Positions 8,666-19,100 of a DNA stretch of 64,000 nucleotides are shown piece after piece. The DNA lies in contig JAAHGF010000006.1 in assembly GCA_010672585.1 (NCBI GenBank), positions 62,001-126,000 on the forward strand. The letters are read 5' to 3'. Position 1 is the stretch's first letter, and each line of letters starts with the position of its first letter. The notes below the pieces were generated by a model. That model had not been told where the DNA came from and searched no databases. It saw only the letters and a program-made list of their open reading frames with translations. Position numbers and translations under genes: made by a program. This DNA is from Okeania sp. SIO1I7. GTDB taxonomy: Bacteria; Cyanobacteriota; Cyanobacteriia; Cyanobacteriales; Microcoleaceae.

Positions 8666-10093
8666 ATGTTATTAAATAGACCTTCTATATTTACCAGTTT
8701 AACTATTTGTTTATCAATGTCAGTCAGTGCTTGTGCAAATAATCCCTCAAGTAAAGAGCTAGAAAAAATTTTTGCAGCAGACCCCCAGTTAAAAAATAAC
8801 CCTCCTTTTAGCCAATTAATTCAAACCCCCACTCAAAACAACCAACAACCCGAACAACCAACACAAATTCCGGCTGATTTTCCCTCAGAAATATCTCCAT
8901 ATCCCAACTCCCAATTAATAGAAAAATCCGAACAAGAGCAAAAAACAGTTTGGAGTAGTTCAGACCCTACTAACGTAGTCCAAAATTTCTATCAAAAAGA
9001 ATTTCGAGACAAGAATTGGGAAATTATTAGCAACCCTACCGAAGAGGGTATTGGATCTCTGGTAGCAGAAAAAAATGATTTGCAGGTAGAGGTATCCCTC
9101 AAACCTAGCCAAACTCCAGGAGTAGTAACAGAATATGAGATAGACTATCAACTCAAGAATCAAGAAACTACTAATGTCCCCTCGTCCCCTGTTGTCCCAG
9201 TCGATCCATCAACTACCCAGCTAGAAACTCAGCCATCTCCTAATTTCACAGCATCACCCATTCCTGACTCATCTCCAACTACATTATTCCCGACACCTTT
9301 GCCCACTCCCGGAGTAGCCGCATTACCGACTCCCACACCACTCCCTCCCGGTAATATACCCCCAGTGTCCATCCCCACTTCTTCAGAGTCCCCTGTTTTG
9401 GAAAAAGCTCTCACAGATGTGCCTTCAGGATTACGTCAATACATCGCAGATTTGTCCAAACTGGGAATATTTCAGCAGTCACAGCCCAAAAATCAAGATA
9501 ACCCAGATGCTACTATTCTTTTAGTCGATCCTCAGAATCTTGTCACTAGGCGGGAATATGTTCGGTGGTTGGTAAATACTAATAATCAGATTTTTACTAA
9601 TAATTCTACTCAACATATTAGACTAGCAGGGGTCAATGAAACACCAATTTTTGAAGATGTCCCGAAAAACGACCCAGACTTTGCTATAATTCAAGGTTTG
9701 GCAGAAGCTGGTTTAATTCCTAGTCCTTTGTCTGGAGATATTAATGTAGTTAAATTTCGTCCAAATGATTTTTTAACCCGTGAGGATTTGATTCTTTGGA
9801 AAGTACCTCTAGATTTTCGCAAGGCATTGCCAGAGGCTACAGTGGAGAAAGTTAAAGAAGCTTGGGATTTTCAAGATGCTTCTAGGATTGACCCTGCTGC
9901 TTTGAGAGCTGTATTGGCAGATGCTCAGAATGATTTTTCTAATATTAGGCGGGTTTTTGGTTATACTAAGTTATTTAGGCCAGATAAAACAGTGAGTCGG
10001 GCTGAAGCTGCTGCTGTTTTATGGTATTTTGGAGACCAAAAAGAGGGTATATCGGCTCAGATGGCTTTACAACAAAGCCAAAATCTTCAGTAG
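8666..10093 (+). CDS. SLH-domain lipoprotein
   Basis: The 475-aa product has a lipoprotein signal with lipobox VSAC (Cys23). A globular segment follows at about 65-165, then a Pro/Thr/Ser-rich linker (about 170-250), and an S-layer-homology-type region from about 255 to 455 (YIADLSKLGIFQQ, NLVTRREYVRWLVN, RPNDFLTREDLILWK, KTVSRAEAAAVLWYFG). In cyanobacteria SLH proteins commonly tether the outer membrane to peptidoglycan. Here the lipid anchor plus SLH arrangement suggests the reverse polarity or an inner-leaflet anchor. It is the last gene before tRNA-Glu. Confidence 0.85.
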   Translation: MLLNRPSIFTSLTICLSMSVSACANNPSSKELEKIFAADPQLKNNPPFSQLIQTPTQNNQQPEQPTQIPADFPSEISPYPNSQLIEKSEQEQKTVWSSSDPTNVVQNFYQKEFRDKNWEIISNPTEEGIGSLVAEKNDLQVEVSLKPSQTPGVVTEYEIDYQLKNQETTNVPSSPVVPVDPSTTQLETQPSPNFTASPIPDSSPTTLFPTPLPTPGVAALPTPTPLPPGNIPPVSIPTSSESPVLEKALTDVPSGLRQYIADLSKLGIFQQSQPKNQDNPDATILLVDPQNLVTRREYVRWLVNTNNQIFTNNSTQHIRLAGVNETPIFEDVPKNDPDFAIIQGLAEAGLIPSPLSGDINVVKFRPNDFLTREDLILWKVPLDFRKALPEATVEKVKEAWDFQDASRIDPAALRAVLADAQNDFSNIRRVFGYTKLFRPDKTVSRAEAAAVLWYFGDQKEGISAQMALQQSQNLQ

Positions 10094-10192
10094 TCAAGAT
10101 ATCCAAACAGTTTAGCGAAAATTTTTTTTTCATACCCCTTGACATTTATTTAGGAATTCGCTAAGTTAGTAAGAGTGAAAAGAAACAAATAA

Positions 10193-10265
10193 GCCCCCAT
10201 CGTCTAGAGGCCTAGGACACCTCCCTTTCACGGAGGCGACAGGGATTCGAATTCCCTTGGGGGTA
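10193..10265 (+). tRNA. trnE: tRNA-Glu (anticodon TTC)
   Basis: The 73-base cloverleaf has acceptor GCCCCCA paired with TGGGGGT, D arm TCGTCTAGAGGCCTAGGA, anticodon stem CCTCC/GGAGG with loop CTTTCAC (anticodon TTC at 10227-10229), and T arm CAGGG-ATTCGAAT-CCCTT. CCA is not encoded. In cyanobacteria this tRNA also feeds tetrapyrrole synthesis via glutamyl-tRNA reductase. A heptad array starts four bases downstream. Confidence 0.97.
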
Positions 10266-10268
10266 TTT

Positions 10269-10307
10269 TTAATAATTAATAATTAATAATTAATAATTAA
10301 TAATTAC
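10269..10307. repeat. TAATAAT heptanucleotide array after tRNA-Glu
   Basis: About five tandem copies of the seven-base AATTAAT/TAATAAT unit start four bases after the tRNA 3' end and finish at ATTACCTC. This sequence matches the terminal arrays of the family A elements, so it may be a family A terminus left alone. Confidence 0.8.
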
Positions 10308-11251
10308 CTCTTCTTTATATCAACGTTGGTTGAAGACCCGCGCTCTCCCGAAGGGGAGCGTCGCATGGGAAAACCAGACCACCCTTGTTGCAGCCATACT
10401 GATAAGTCAACGCTAGTCTGGTTACGCAACGCCAGGAGCTATCTATTTAGCCGACAACCAAAGTGACATAAGTAGTAAAAGTGTCCACAATATTTTCTTG
10501 TAGACATTAGGATATACTGCTTCATAAAACTGATACAAAGCGTGACATAACGTGACAAATTGATGTGTACGGACGCCCTTATGCAACGTCCCTACCTGCT
10601 TCTTGTGAGGCCGTCGGCAGTTACTCATCCACAGGCATTGACGGGTTTTGCCCGACCGTATCTGTCCAGTCTATACTTACATTTAAGTCTTTGTCAATCA
10701 AAATCAGAAAAAAGTCCTCAAACCCTTGCTGCGCCGTTTTAGCGTAGGGAGCGGGATTTCTTGTGAGGTCTATGTCTATATAGATAGACTGCCAGAAATG
10801 TTTAAGCAGCGATTAGTGCAGAAGATACAAAGCGTCACCATCGTTACTACTTGCGTGTGAGAACTAGCGTATTATGTCGCGCTCCGTATCGCAAATTGTT
10901 AACTAAGTCGAAACTCCTTCAGCAGATCACCTTCTACTGTGCATTGTTAACAAATAGCTCGCACTCATAGTATTGGATAACAGAGATATTAGTGACGTTA
11001 TCTTTTGTTTTTTTGGTAATATTATAGTATAGCACTACAAGAATTGGTTAAGACATTTTTCAATCCTCAAAACCTTTTACCGAAAAATTGGGTTTATTGA
11101 TAATAATTAAACAATAAGTTACCATCTTTAATTAACTAGAAAAAGTATGACATTTTGTCATAGATAAAAAGCAGATCAAAGCAGTTGTAATTTCAGAAAT
11201 TCAGTGCTATTATCTCCATGATTAATTTACTGAAATTTAGGCATTAATAAT
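10308..11251. other. Long gene-free spacer
   Basis: This is nearly 950 bases without a credible gene. It begins with a CAACGTTGG ... GACCCGCGCTCTCCC/GGGGAGCG hairpin unit (about 10321-10364) that recurs in inverted form at 62450-62490 and 63008-63052 beside TnpB-related sequence. A degenerate copy of the ACGGACGTTGCA palindrome is at 10564-10594. The rest is less AT-rich than its surroundings and contains stop codons in all frames; it may be decayed mobile DNA. Confidence 0.5.
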
Positions 11252-11938
11252 ATGATCTTCAAAAGATTAAAAACTACGGGTATTAGCTGTTGTGCAACTT
11301 TAGCGATACTATTTGTTGGTAGTGGGCAAACTAACGCAGCAACAATTACTTATGATTTTGAAATATATGATAATTCCAATCCCAATACTTGTACTTCTCC
11401 ATTGAGTGCGGGTAAATGTTTCATGGAAAATGGGTTTAATGTAGCAGCATTTTCAGCACAGGAAATAGGCAGTTCATCAGCTAATTTTAGTGATAGTTCA
11501 CATTTTCATCCTAGCGAGAGTTATGAAGCTCAACATTTTACTAATGAATTCGGACTTTTAGGTTCATTTATAACTTTAAAAAATGGTGGCATCTTCTCTT
11601 TAGAAAGTTTAGATTATCAATTGCGGAATAATGTAAATGCAATTACTGGTTATACAACAGATGATACTAAAATCTTAATTTCCACAACATTTGACCCAAC
11701 AATGCAAGTTTCTGGTCAATTTATAGAATATTCCATTGGTGACGATATATCTTCACCTTTTCAAACTTTATCAATAGATGGTTTTGAAAATATTACTCAA
11801 GTTTATATTGCTAGTTCTGGTGATGTAAATTTTGATAATATCATGTTAACTCCTGTTCCCGAACCTACTTCAATATTAGGTTTATTAGCTTTCGCAACAT
11901 TTGGCGCTACTTCTATACTGAAGCGCCAAGATAATTGA
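11252..11938 (+). CDS. PEP-CTERM sorting domain protein
   Basis: The 228-aa product has a signal peptide (about residues 1-30, cleavage after TNA) and an extracellular beta-rich body without recognised enzyme motifs. It has a C-terminal PEP-CTERM signal: VPEPTSILGLLAFATFGA followed by basic LKRQDN. Such tails are processed by an exosortase, which links secreted proteins to the envelope or exopolysaccharide. No exosortase is in the window. Two Cys residues (CTSPLSAGKC) may form a disulphide. Confidence 0.85.
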   Translation: MIFKRLKTTGISCCATLAILFVGSGQTNAATITYDFEIYDNSNPNTCTSPLSAGKCFMENGFNVAAFSAQEIGSSSANFSDSSHFHPSESYEAQHFTNEFGLLGSFITLKNGGIFSLESLDYQLRNNVNAITGYTTDDTKILISTTFDPTMQVSGQFIEYSIGDDISSPFQTLSIDGFENITQVYIASSGDVNFDNIMLTPVPEPTSILGLLAFATFGATSILKRQDN

Positions 11939-12092
11939 AGTAGGTTGTAGGTTGTAGGTTCAATCTTAAATTTTGGTTGTTCTCAAATACGGTAGCATTA
12001 GTATTATTAAGTATTTGAGAAATAAGTGTTGTTAGGGTTTTTCGACCGTTTCGTAAAACCCAAAACCCTAGGACAGGGTAGCGACGACAATA

Positions 12093-12563
12093 TTAATGAT
12101 TAGATGGTCTATTTTTTTGCGATCGAATAATCCAGAAACTAATTGATAGAGCAATAATAGCAATTCCTAATCCGATTAAATCTTCTCCTGTTTTTTTATC
12201 AATATCAAAAATAATAATTTTCCTAGCTACAGCAATTAAAGAAGTAGAAATTACTAATTCTACTTGAAAGACGTGCCTGCGGAGATAAGCTGTAATATTT
12301 TCTAAAATTTCTAGGGCAATTAAAATATTTAAAAATAGTCCAAATATTTCAAATAATGTATCTTTAAATAAAGGATGGGATGTAAAAAAAAGTTGTTGAG
12401 AGATAAAAACTATCACGTCAAAGACGGCAAAAAGAATTACAGCGATCAATGCTAAAGATAGAATTTTAGATACTACGAGTTCTATATTTTCAACGAATGC
12501 TAGAAAAATATCATCTTTTTCAGGAAAAAAAATATTTTTGATAGTTTTAAGGAAATTATTCAT
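12093..12563 (-). CDS. PsiE-family membrane protein
   Basis: The 156-aa product has four predicted membrane helices (about 29-52, 72-92, 105-120, 130-148). Between helices 2 and 3 sits the family motif LEILENITAYLRRHVFQVELVI. The phosphate-starvation-inducible E (PsiE) family is defined in Escherichia coli; its function is unknown and phosphate regulation is not shown here. The start codon overlaps no other gene, and a small membrane ORF lies upstream on the same strand. Confidence 0.82.
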   Translation of the reverse strand: MNNFLKTIKNIFFPEKDDIFLAFVENIELVVSKILSLALIAVILFAVFDVIVFISQQLFFTSHPLFKDTLFEIFGLFLNILIALEILENITAYLRRHVFQVELVISTSLIAVARKIIIFDIDKKTGEDLIGLGIAIIALSISFWIIRSQKNRPSNH

Positions 12564-12738
12564 TTTTAGATTTAGTTATACTATTTGAATCAATATTCTA
12601 TTTTCTTTCTATTCCCTATTTCTGATCGTCACAGTTTTGAAATATTCTTCGATCTAATTGGTATTAGGGACTTGAGTTAGAATTCGGAAACTGAGAGAAT
12701 GTTATTTTTTGTTTTTAACTTTTTGAGTATGGAGCAGT

Positions 12739-12930
12739 CTATTTTCCTTCTGTTATTTCAATGTCATTAACATTGTTTTGACTAGCAGCAATAATCAAAG
12801 AACTTACTCCAACAAAAGCTATTATTCCTACCAAGGAAGCAATTGATAAATTTTTGATGAAAGAAGATAATTCTGAGGTATTAGGTACCACCGAATCTTG
12901 TTCTGGTAAATTATCGGAATTGGATGGCAT
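12739..12930 (-). CDS. Small single-pass membrane protein, unrecognised
   Basis: The 63-aa product has an acidic, Asn/Ser-rich N terminus, one membrane helix (LSIASLVGIIAFVGVSSLII, about 29-48) and a short polar tail. It reads in the same direction as the PsiE gene, about 175 bases upstream of it. I do not recognise it. Amino acid composition is that of a real protein and it lies outside the repeats, but the short length leaves doubt. Confidence 0.5.
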   Translation of the reverse strand: MPSNSDNLPEQDSVVPNTSELSSFIKNLSIASLVGIIAFVGVSSLIIAASQNNVNDIEITEGK

Positions 12931-12991
12931 ATTTTCACTCTAGATTTTAGTTTTGTCTAATTAGGGTTTGCTGAATAAGTCTTTTAGTAGA

Positions 12992-13030
<39 letters not shown>

Positions 13031-13418
13031 ACCCACCCCTAACCCCTCCCCCTCCCAGGAGGGGAGGGGAAGACAGGAGAAATGGGAATTTACAGGAGGT
13101 AGGAGCTAAGTTTTGTCCCTTAATTTTTCTGCCCAAATATTGACCAAAATCCGCTCCTAATTGAACAATTACCACTTAAAACCTCGAACTTTTTGATACT
13201 TAAAAAGGCACTTACCTTTATCTATAAAGACTTTTAGATTTAATTAGCAAGCCCTAATTAGAATAAGATTACATCAAGTTGGTAATTTGTTATATAGCAG
13301 TGGAAAGAAAGGGTACGGAAATATCAAAAGCTTAAAACTCAGACAACGCTAGATTTTGCCTTATTCCTTCTTCCTTCTGCTGTAAAAAAAACCATATCTT
13401 CCCTCTTATGGAAAAATT

Positions 13419-13697
13419 GGCGTTGGTGATTTGAGGTATGATATTATGTCTTGATAAGAGCAGGATAGAACTCCGTTCCGTGCTCCACGTTTTCGGTGCA
13501 GAATGCTGCGCTTGACCTGTCGCGTAGCGTTAACGTGCGTTGTGCACCAGCAAACAAAAAACTTTCTCCTGATATTCCTTCTTCTTCCTTCCCCTCCTGG
13601 GAGGGGTTAGGGGTGGGTTGACTCCTGAATCCTGACTCCTGACTCCTGACTCCTAAGTAATGCGCGATTAATATCATACACGCGCTTCAGCAACGCC
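13419..13697. repeat. Family B MITE-like element, copy 1
   Basis: The left end GGCGTTGGTGATTTGAGG then TATGATATTATG is inverted against the right end TAATATCATACACGCGCTTC then CAACGCC. The interior carries TTTTCGGTGCAGAATGCTGC, AACTTTCTCCT, the GGGAGGGGTTAGGGGTGGGT module and CTCCTGA heptads. It lies 36 bases downstream of the stop codon of the histidine kinase at 13734. Copies are at 15848-16171 and 55951-56170. Confidence 0.8.
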
Positions 13698-13733
13698 GAA
13701 AAATTTAGCTACTATCGCCACTGTCCCTATACC

Positions 13734-15773
13734 CTATTCCGTAGTTTTGAGAGTAATGGGTAAAGAGATAGAAACTGTAGTACCTTGATTTTTTCCAGCA
13801 CTTTCTAGAGCAATATTACCTCCCATCAATTCCATCAAACTACGAGAAATTGATAATCCTAAACCACAACCACTATAAGCACGAGTAGTCGAACCATCTA
13901 CCATTACAAAAGATTGAAATAGTTTATACTGTTCGCTTGGTTCTACCCCAATTCCTGTATCTTTAATAGTTACTACTACAATGGGTACTTGATCTATATC
14001 ATAAGTATTAACACCTGGTTTAATCCGAGCATCAATAGTAATACTACCAGTTTCAGTAAATTTAATTGCATTATCAATAACGTTTAAGAATACTTGCTTT
14101 AGCTTATTGGGGTCAGCTTCTACAAATATAGATTTAGAGATATTAGATTTATATAGTTGCAGATTTTTTTGTTGAATTATAAGTTGCTGAGAATCAATTA
14201 TTTCATTTAAACAATCATACAAATTTACTGACTTTTTATTGACCGGAAGTTTGCCTTGTTTAATTTGCACCAAATCTAAAAGTTCATTAATTAGATTCAG
14301 CAAATAAATGGCAGATTTATCAGCTTGATTTAATAATTCTATTTCTTCTTCTTGACTATCACAAAAGCCATCAAGAATTAATTTTATAGAACAAATAATA
14401 CTATTCAGTGGAGTCCTCAGTTCATGGGAAATATTTTTCATAAATTCATCCTTAAACTGATCTGCTTGTTGTAAAGCAGAGTTGTTGTTCTCCAATTCAA
14501 CAAATGATTTTTGTAATTGTTCGGTCATTTGATTAAATGCCTGAGCTAATACTGCTAGTTCTTCAATGGGAACTTCTTTTACTTTTTGTTCCCACTTTCC
14601 AATAGATACAGAAGTTGCTACTTGCTTTAAGTCTTTTACTGGTTTAATAATCAATTCACAACTGAATAAACCAAAAATAATTGCTATTATTAATGCAATC
14701 AAACATAGAGCAATAGTAATTCGCGTATTGGTATGAATACGCTCTGTAAAATCTGCTTCAGGAATTACTACCAAAATCAACCAATCTAAACCATATTTAT
14801 CACTAAAAGGTACGACTTGTAAAAATTGTTGTTGACCATTAATATCAAAGTTCAGTAATAAATTGCTTTGGATTTGATTGAGGTCCTCAAACCTGTCTTT
14901 CAGATGTTGACTTGCGGAATTAACTAAAGGATCGTTACTGTTGGCAGCGTCAATTAATTCTAGAACCCCATTTTCTTGAATAAAAGACTCAGAAGTAGCG
15001 GAACTAGCTATTAATTGTCCATAACGATTTAAAATGAAAGCTTCCCCAGATTTACTAATTTTCAAGTTTTTGAGAAAGTCATGAAGTTGAGAGAAAGTGA
15101 GGGTAGCAGAAACTAAGGCGATCGCATTATCATCATTATTAACGACAGGTTGAGTTGCCATAATTTCTACTCTTTCATCAATGAGCGATTTAAACATCTC
15201 ACCCCAACCTGCTTTACCTGTAGCGATGCCATCTTGATACCATGGTCGCAGACGAAAGTCGTATTCTGGAACTACTTTTGTAAGATTAGTCCGCACCCCT
15301 TGAGGGTTGGTAGCATATTCCTGCAGCTCTCCTTCTGTAGATTCGTCTGTGATGATGATATTAAATTTATTATTTTCTTGGCGACTGACTGCAATCATAG
15401 ATCCTGATGTAGATGTAATACCAATGACACCAATGGAATCAAAAGAATGAATTTGTTGCCATAAATGACGCTCTACATCATTAATTTCTTGAATATTAAG
15501 TTGATTAAGACGAATAGCATTTACATTCAGTTGATTCACCAGGTGGGGAGTCTGTAAAAAAATATTCAGTTTCTGCTGAATACGAGCTGTAATTTCGTCT
15601 TGTAACTGATTAGCTAGGTCGTTGATAGCGCGCTTACCATTTGTAAATGAAAGATATCCCACTAATCCTACTGTTGCTATGATTTGCAGCACAAATGGGA
15701 CAATGACTATGACTCGTAGGGGGAGTTTTGGTGAGGGTTGGCAAAATATAGGGTTTAGTGGTAACTTTGGCAT
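13734..15773 (-). CDS. Cache-HAMP sensor histidine kinase
   Basis: This 679-aa membrane sensor kinase has an N-terminal helix (about 19-42), a large periplasmic double Cache-type region (about 45-345, with RPWYQDGIATGKAGW), a second helix (about 350-374) and HAMP (about 374-427). Then come HisKA with phospho-acceptor His450 in SHELRTPLNSI, and HATPase_c with N box FLNVIDNAIKFT, G1 DTGIGV and G2 GCGLGLSISRSLMELMGG. G2 reads Gly-Cys-Gly where Gly-Thr-Gly is usual. No receiver is attached. It is paralogous to the next gene (16174-19617) over the whole sensor-kinase part, but ends after the ATPase. Ligand unknown; related Cache domains bind small organic acids or amino acids. Confidence 0.9.
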   Translation of the reverse strand: MPKLPLNPIFCQPSPKLPLRVIVIVPFVLQIIATVGLVGYLSFTNGKRAINDLANQLQDEITARIQQKLNIFLQTPHLVNQLNVNAIRLNQLNIQEINDVERHLWQQIHSFDSIGVIGITSTSGSMIAVSRQENNKFNIIITDESTEGELQEYATNPQGVRTNLTKVVPEYDFRLRPWYQDGIATGKAGWGEMFKSLIDERVEIMATQPVVNNDDNAIALVSATLTFSQLHDFLKNLKISKSGEAFILNRYGQLIASSATSESFIQENGVLELIDAANSNDPLVNSASQHLKDRFEDLNQIQSNLLLNFDINGQQQFLQVVPFSDKYGLDWLILVVIPEADFTERIHTNTRITIALCLIALIIAIIFGLFSCELIIKPVKDLKQVATSVSIGKWEQKVKEVPIEELAVLAQAFNQMTEQLQKSFVELENNNSALQQADQFKDEFMKNISHELRTPLNSIICSIKLILDGFCDSQEEEIELLNQADKSAIYLLNLINELLDLVQIKQGKLPVNKKSVNLYDCLNEIIDSQQLIIQQKNLQLYKSNISKSIFVEADPNKLKQVFLNVIDNAIKFTETGSITIDARIKPGVNTYDIDQVPIVVVTIKDTGIGVEPSEQYKLFQSFVMVDGSTTRAYSGCGLGLSISRSLMELMGGNIALESAGKNQGTTVSISLPITLKTTE

Positions 15774-15847
15774 AATAGCGATCGCTAATTTGTTCCTACT
15801 TACATTTCAATTATACAGATACAATTTGCTCAAGTTTTTGATTATTG

Positions 15848-16171
15848 GGCGTTGGTGATTTAAGGTATGATATCATGTCTGGATTAGAGAGCGATAAAAC
15901 TCCGTTCCGCTTACAGGTTTTCGGTGCGGAATGCTGCGCTTGACCTGTTGCGCAGCGTTAACGTGCGTTGTGCGCCAACTAAACAAAAAACTTTCTCCTT
16001 CTATTCCTCTTTTTTCTTCTTTCTTCCCTCCTGAGTTCCTCTCCCCCTCCCAGGAGGGGCTAGGGGTGGGTTGACTCCTGACTCCCCTCCTGGGAGGGGT
16101 GGGGGTGGGTTGGGGAGGGGCTAGGGGTGGGTTAACTCCTATTAATATCATACACGCGCTTCAGCAACGCC
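15848..16171. repeat. Family B MITE-like element, copy 2
   Basis: It has the same termini as copy 1 (GGCGTTGGTGATTTAAGG and CAACGCC) and the same orientation. It ends two bases after the stop codon of the kinase-cyclase gene. The interior holds three tandem variants of the GGGAGGGG...GGGGTGGGTT module, giving a longer element (324 bases). It fills the whole gap between the two kinase genes. Confidence 0.8.
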
Positions 16172-16173
16172 GA

Positions 16174-19100
16174 TTATTTTTGATTCCAGATTGTAACTCC
16201 TTGCCAGTTTGTAGGTGTGCCCTCTGATAAAAAATTATTCACTCGTTCTAAATAAATTTCTGCGACTCGATCGCTTGGATTTACTGTTAATACTTTCTGG
16301 AAATATTCCTTTGCCATGGTAAATTCTTGTTGTTGATAATGTAAAATTCCTTGGGCAAAATTTGACTGAACCTGTCTTTTTAAGTTTAGCAAAGATTCGG
16401 TTTCTCCATCCATAACTTCATAAATTTTAATGGGATGATTCCGCCCTTTTACCTGGACTCGGTCTAAAAATCTAATTTGATATTGATTTGCATCTACTAA
16501 GTTATCAAATACTGCTTCACTAATAATTATAGAAACGCCATAAAATTTTGTTAATCCTTCTAAACGAGCAGCTAAGTTTACATTATCTGAAAAAGCATCA
16601 CCTTGCATTCTTGCTTGTTCTCCTACTATACCTACCATCATTTGTCCAAAATGAATACCGATACCAATGGAAATAGGTTTATAGCCTTGATTTTTCCTAA
16701 TAATATTATATTCTGCAACTTCTTTGATTTTAGCAATACCAGCTTTGACACCATCATCTGCTCTATTAGGAAATACAGCCATCATTCCATCTCCTAAATA
16801 TTTGACTATAAATCCAGAATTGTCTCTAATTTTTGGACTGACACGCCCTAAATATGAATTAACAAAGTTAAAGTTTTCTTGGGGTGTCATTGTTTCTGAA
16901 AGAGCGGTAAAAGAGCGAATATCAGAAAACATTACTGCCATTTTTTTACTTACATGATTGCCCAATTCCACATCAATTATAGAGTCTTTTTTGAGGAATT
17001 TGAGAAATTCATAAGGCACAAATCGACTATAAGAACTATTGATTTGAGATAGTCTCAAATGAGTTTTAAGTCTAGCATTTAGTTCATTTTTAGAAATTGG
17101 TTTAGTCAGATAATCATTAGCACCAACATTCAATCCTTCTACTAGATCGTAAACTTGATTTTTAGCAGTTAACATTAGAATTGGTAACTCACTAGGTAAG
17201 AAATTTTGTCGCAATTTTTGTGTAACTTCATAACCAGTCATTTTTGGCATCATTACGTCTAATAAAACTAGATCTGGCTGAAAACCTTGTTCAATTATTT
17301 TCAAAGCTTCTATACCATTAATTGCTTGAACTATGGAGTAATTTTCTAGGGATAAAATATTGACGAGTACCTGTAAGTTTACTGGTTCATCATCGACAAT
17401 CATAATTTTAAATTTTTTTTCTGTTTCTAGGGGATTTATAGAATCATCTTTTGACTCTTCTTGAATAAGAATCTCTTCTTCTTTTTCTTCAGTTATAGCT
17501 AGATTATTAGCATCTGTAAATCTTGATATAACGGAATTATTACTAATAGCAAGTTCTGTAGATATTGGCAGAGTAAAAGTAAATTGAGAACCTATGTCAA
17601 TTTGAGATTTAACCCAAATATTTCCTCCGTGTAATTCCACCAGTTTTTTAGTAACAGCTAAACCTAAACCAGTACCTCCATATTGACGAGCTGTAGAACC
17701 ATCAGCTTGTTCAAATGATTCAAATATTCTGTCTAGTTTATCTTCTGCAATACCAATACCAGTATCAGAAATAGTAATTGCTAATTGTTGGTTTTGGAGA
17801 ATTGGATGCTGACTATTGAACTGCGAATTTTGTTGTCGATCAATAATATCTACCGATATTTCTACTTTCCCAGTATCTGTAAATTTAACCCCATTACCAA
17901 TCAGGTTATATAAAATTTGATGCAGACGATTTTCATCAGCATAAACCGCAGGTAAATCAACAGGAATAGAATTAACTAACTCTAATTTTTTAGAACCTAC
18001 TAAAGATTGACAAAGAGTGACAACTACCTCTGTTATTTCTCTGATTCCTATAGGTTTTAACTGCAACTCCAGATTTTGATGTTTCAGTTTAGAAAAATCG
18101 AGAATATCATTGACTAAATCTGTAAGTCGATGACCACTTTGAGCAATCATTAATAAGTTTTTTTGCTGTGTTTTTGATAATTTTCCTGTTGCTCCATCTA
18201 ACATTGATTCAGCAATTCCAATCATTCCATTCAGAGGGGTACGAAGTTCGTGAGAAGTATTTGCTAAAAATTCATCCTTAAGTTTATCTAATCTTTGTAA
18301 GTCAGAATTTTTAGTTTCTAGGGTACTAAATGATTCTTGTAATTGCACAGCCATTGTATTAAATGAATTGGCTAATTCTCCTAGTTCATCAGAGTGTTTA
18401 ATATCTACTTTTTGTTGCCAATCTCCTTGAGCAAAACCCCTAGCTGCTTTATTTAAACTGATAATTGGTTTAATTACCCATCTAGAGGTTAAAACTCCAC
18501 CAAGTATTGCTAATCCCAAAGCTGCTAACCATAATAAAATTGTATTACGTCTTTGAATATTAATTTCCTCCATAAAATCTGCTTCTGGAACTACTACTAC
18601 AATAATCCAGTCAATACCTAAACCGTATGTTACGGGTTTGATTTCTAGGAAGTGACGTTGATGATTAAATTCAAAACTTAGCTGTTGACTTTGATTGATT
18701 TTAGTCAGGCCAAGAAAGGTTTTATGTAAGTATTGAGCTGAAGCTTGAATTACAGGTACACTACTTTCTAAAGCTGGCAGTCGTTGTAAATTTTGTTCAT
18801 TATCTGGAGTGATAAATAGCTCTTCTGAAGTGGATGTAGCTACTATTAATCCAGAGCGTTCGACAATAAATACTTTTCCTGATTTACCTATCTTTAGCTT
18901 GCTTAAAAATTGACTGATTTTATCAAGAGTTAAATGTACATTCAGTATACCTTGACGAATACCTTGTTCATCATAATAAGGTAACCCATTAGAAATGCCA
19001 AATTTTACACTAGAATCATTTCCATCTATCCAAGGATAAATTTTACTCCAGGTAGGATTTCCCGCTTGGATAACAGCTTGATACCAAGGTCTGTTTCTGG

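Noticed and set aside
10443-10628. 61-codon minus-strand frame with a hydrophobic end
   Set aside because: There is no ribosome site, it overlaps a dispersed palindrome, and the composition is random.
13444-13677. Minus-strand frame within family B copy 1
   Set aside because: It reads the repeat interior (PTPNPSQEGKEEEG-type text), which recurs as DNA elsewhere.
15873-16151. Minus-strand frame within family B copy 2
   Set aside because: It is repeat translation, as at copy 1; the same residues appear because the DNA is repeated.
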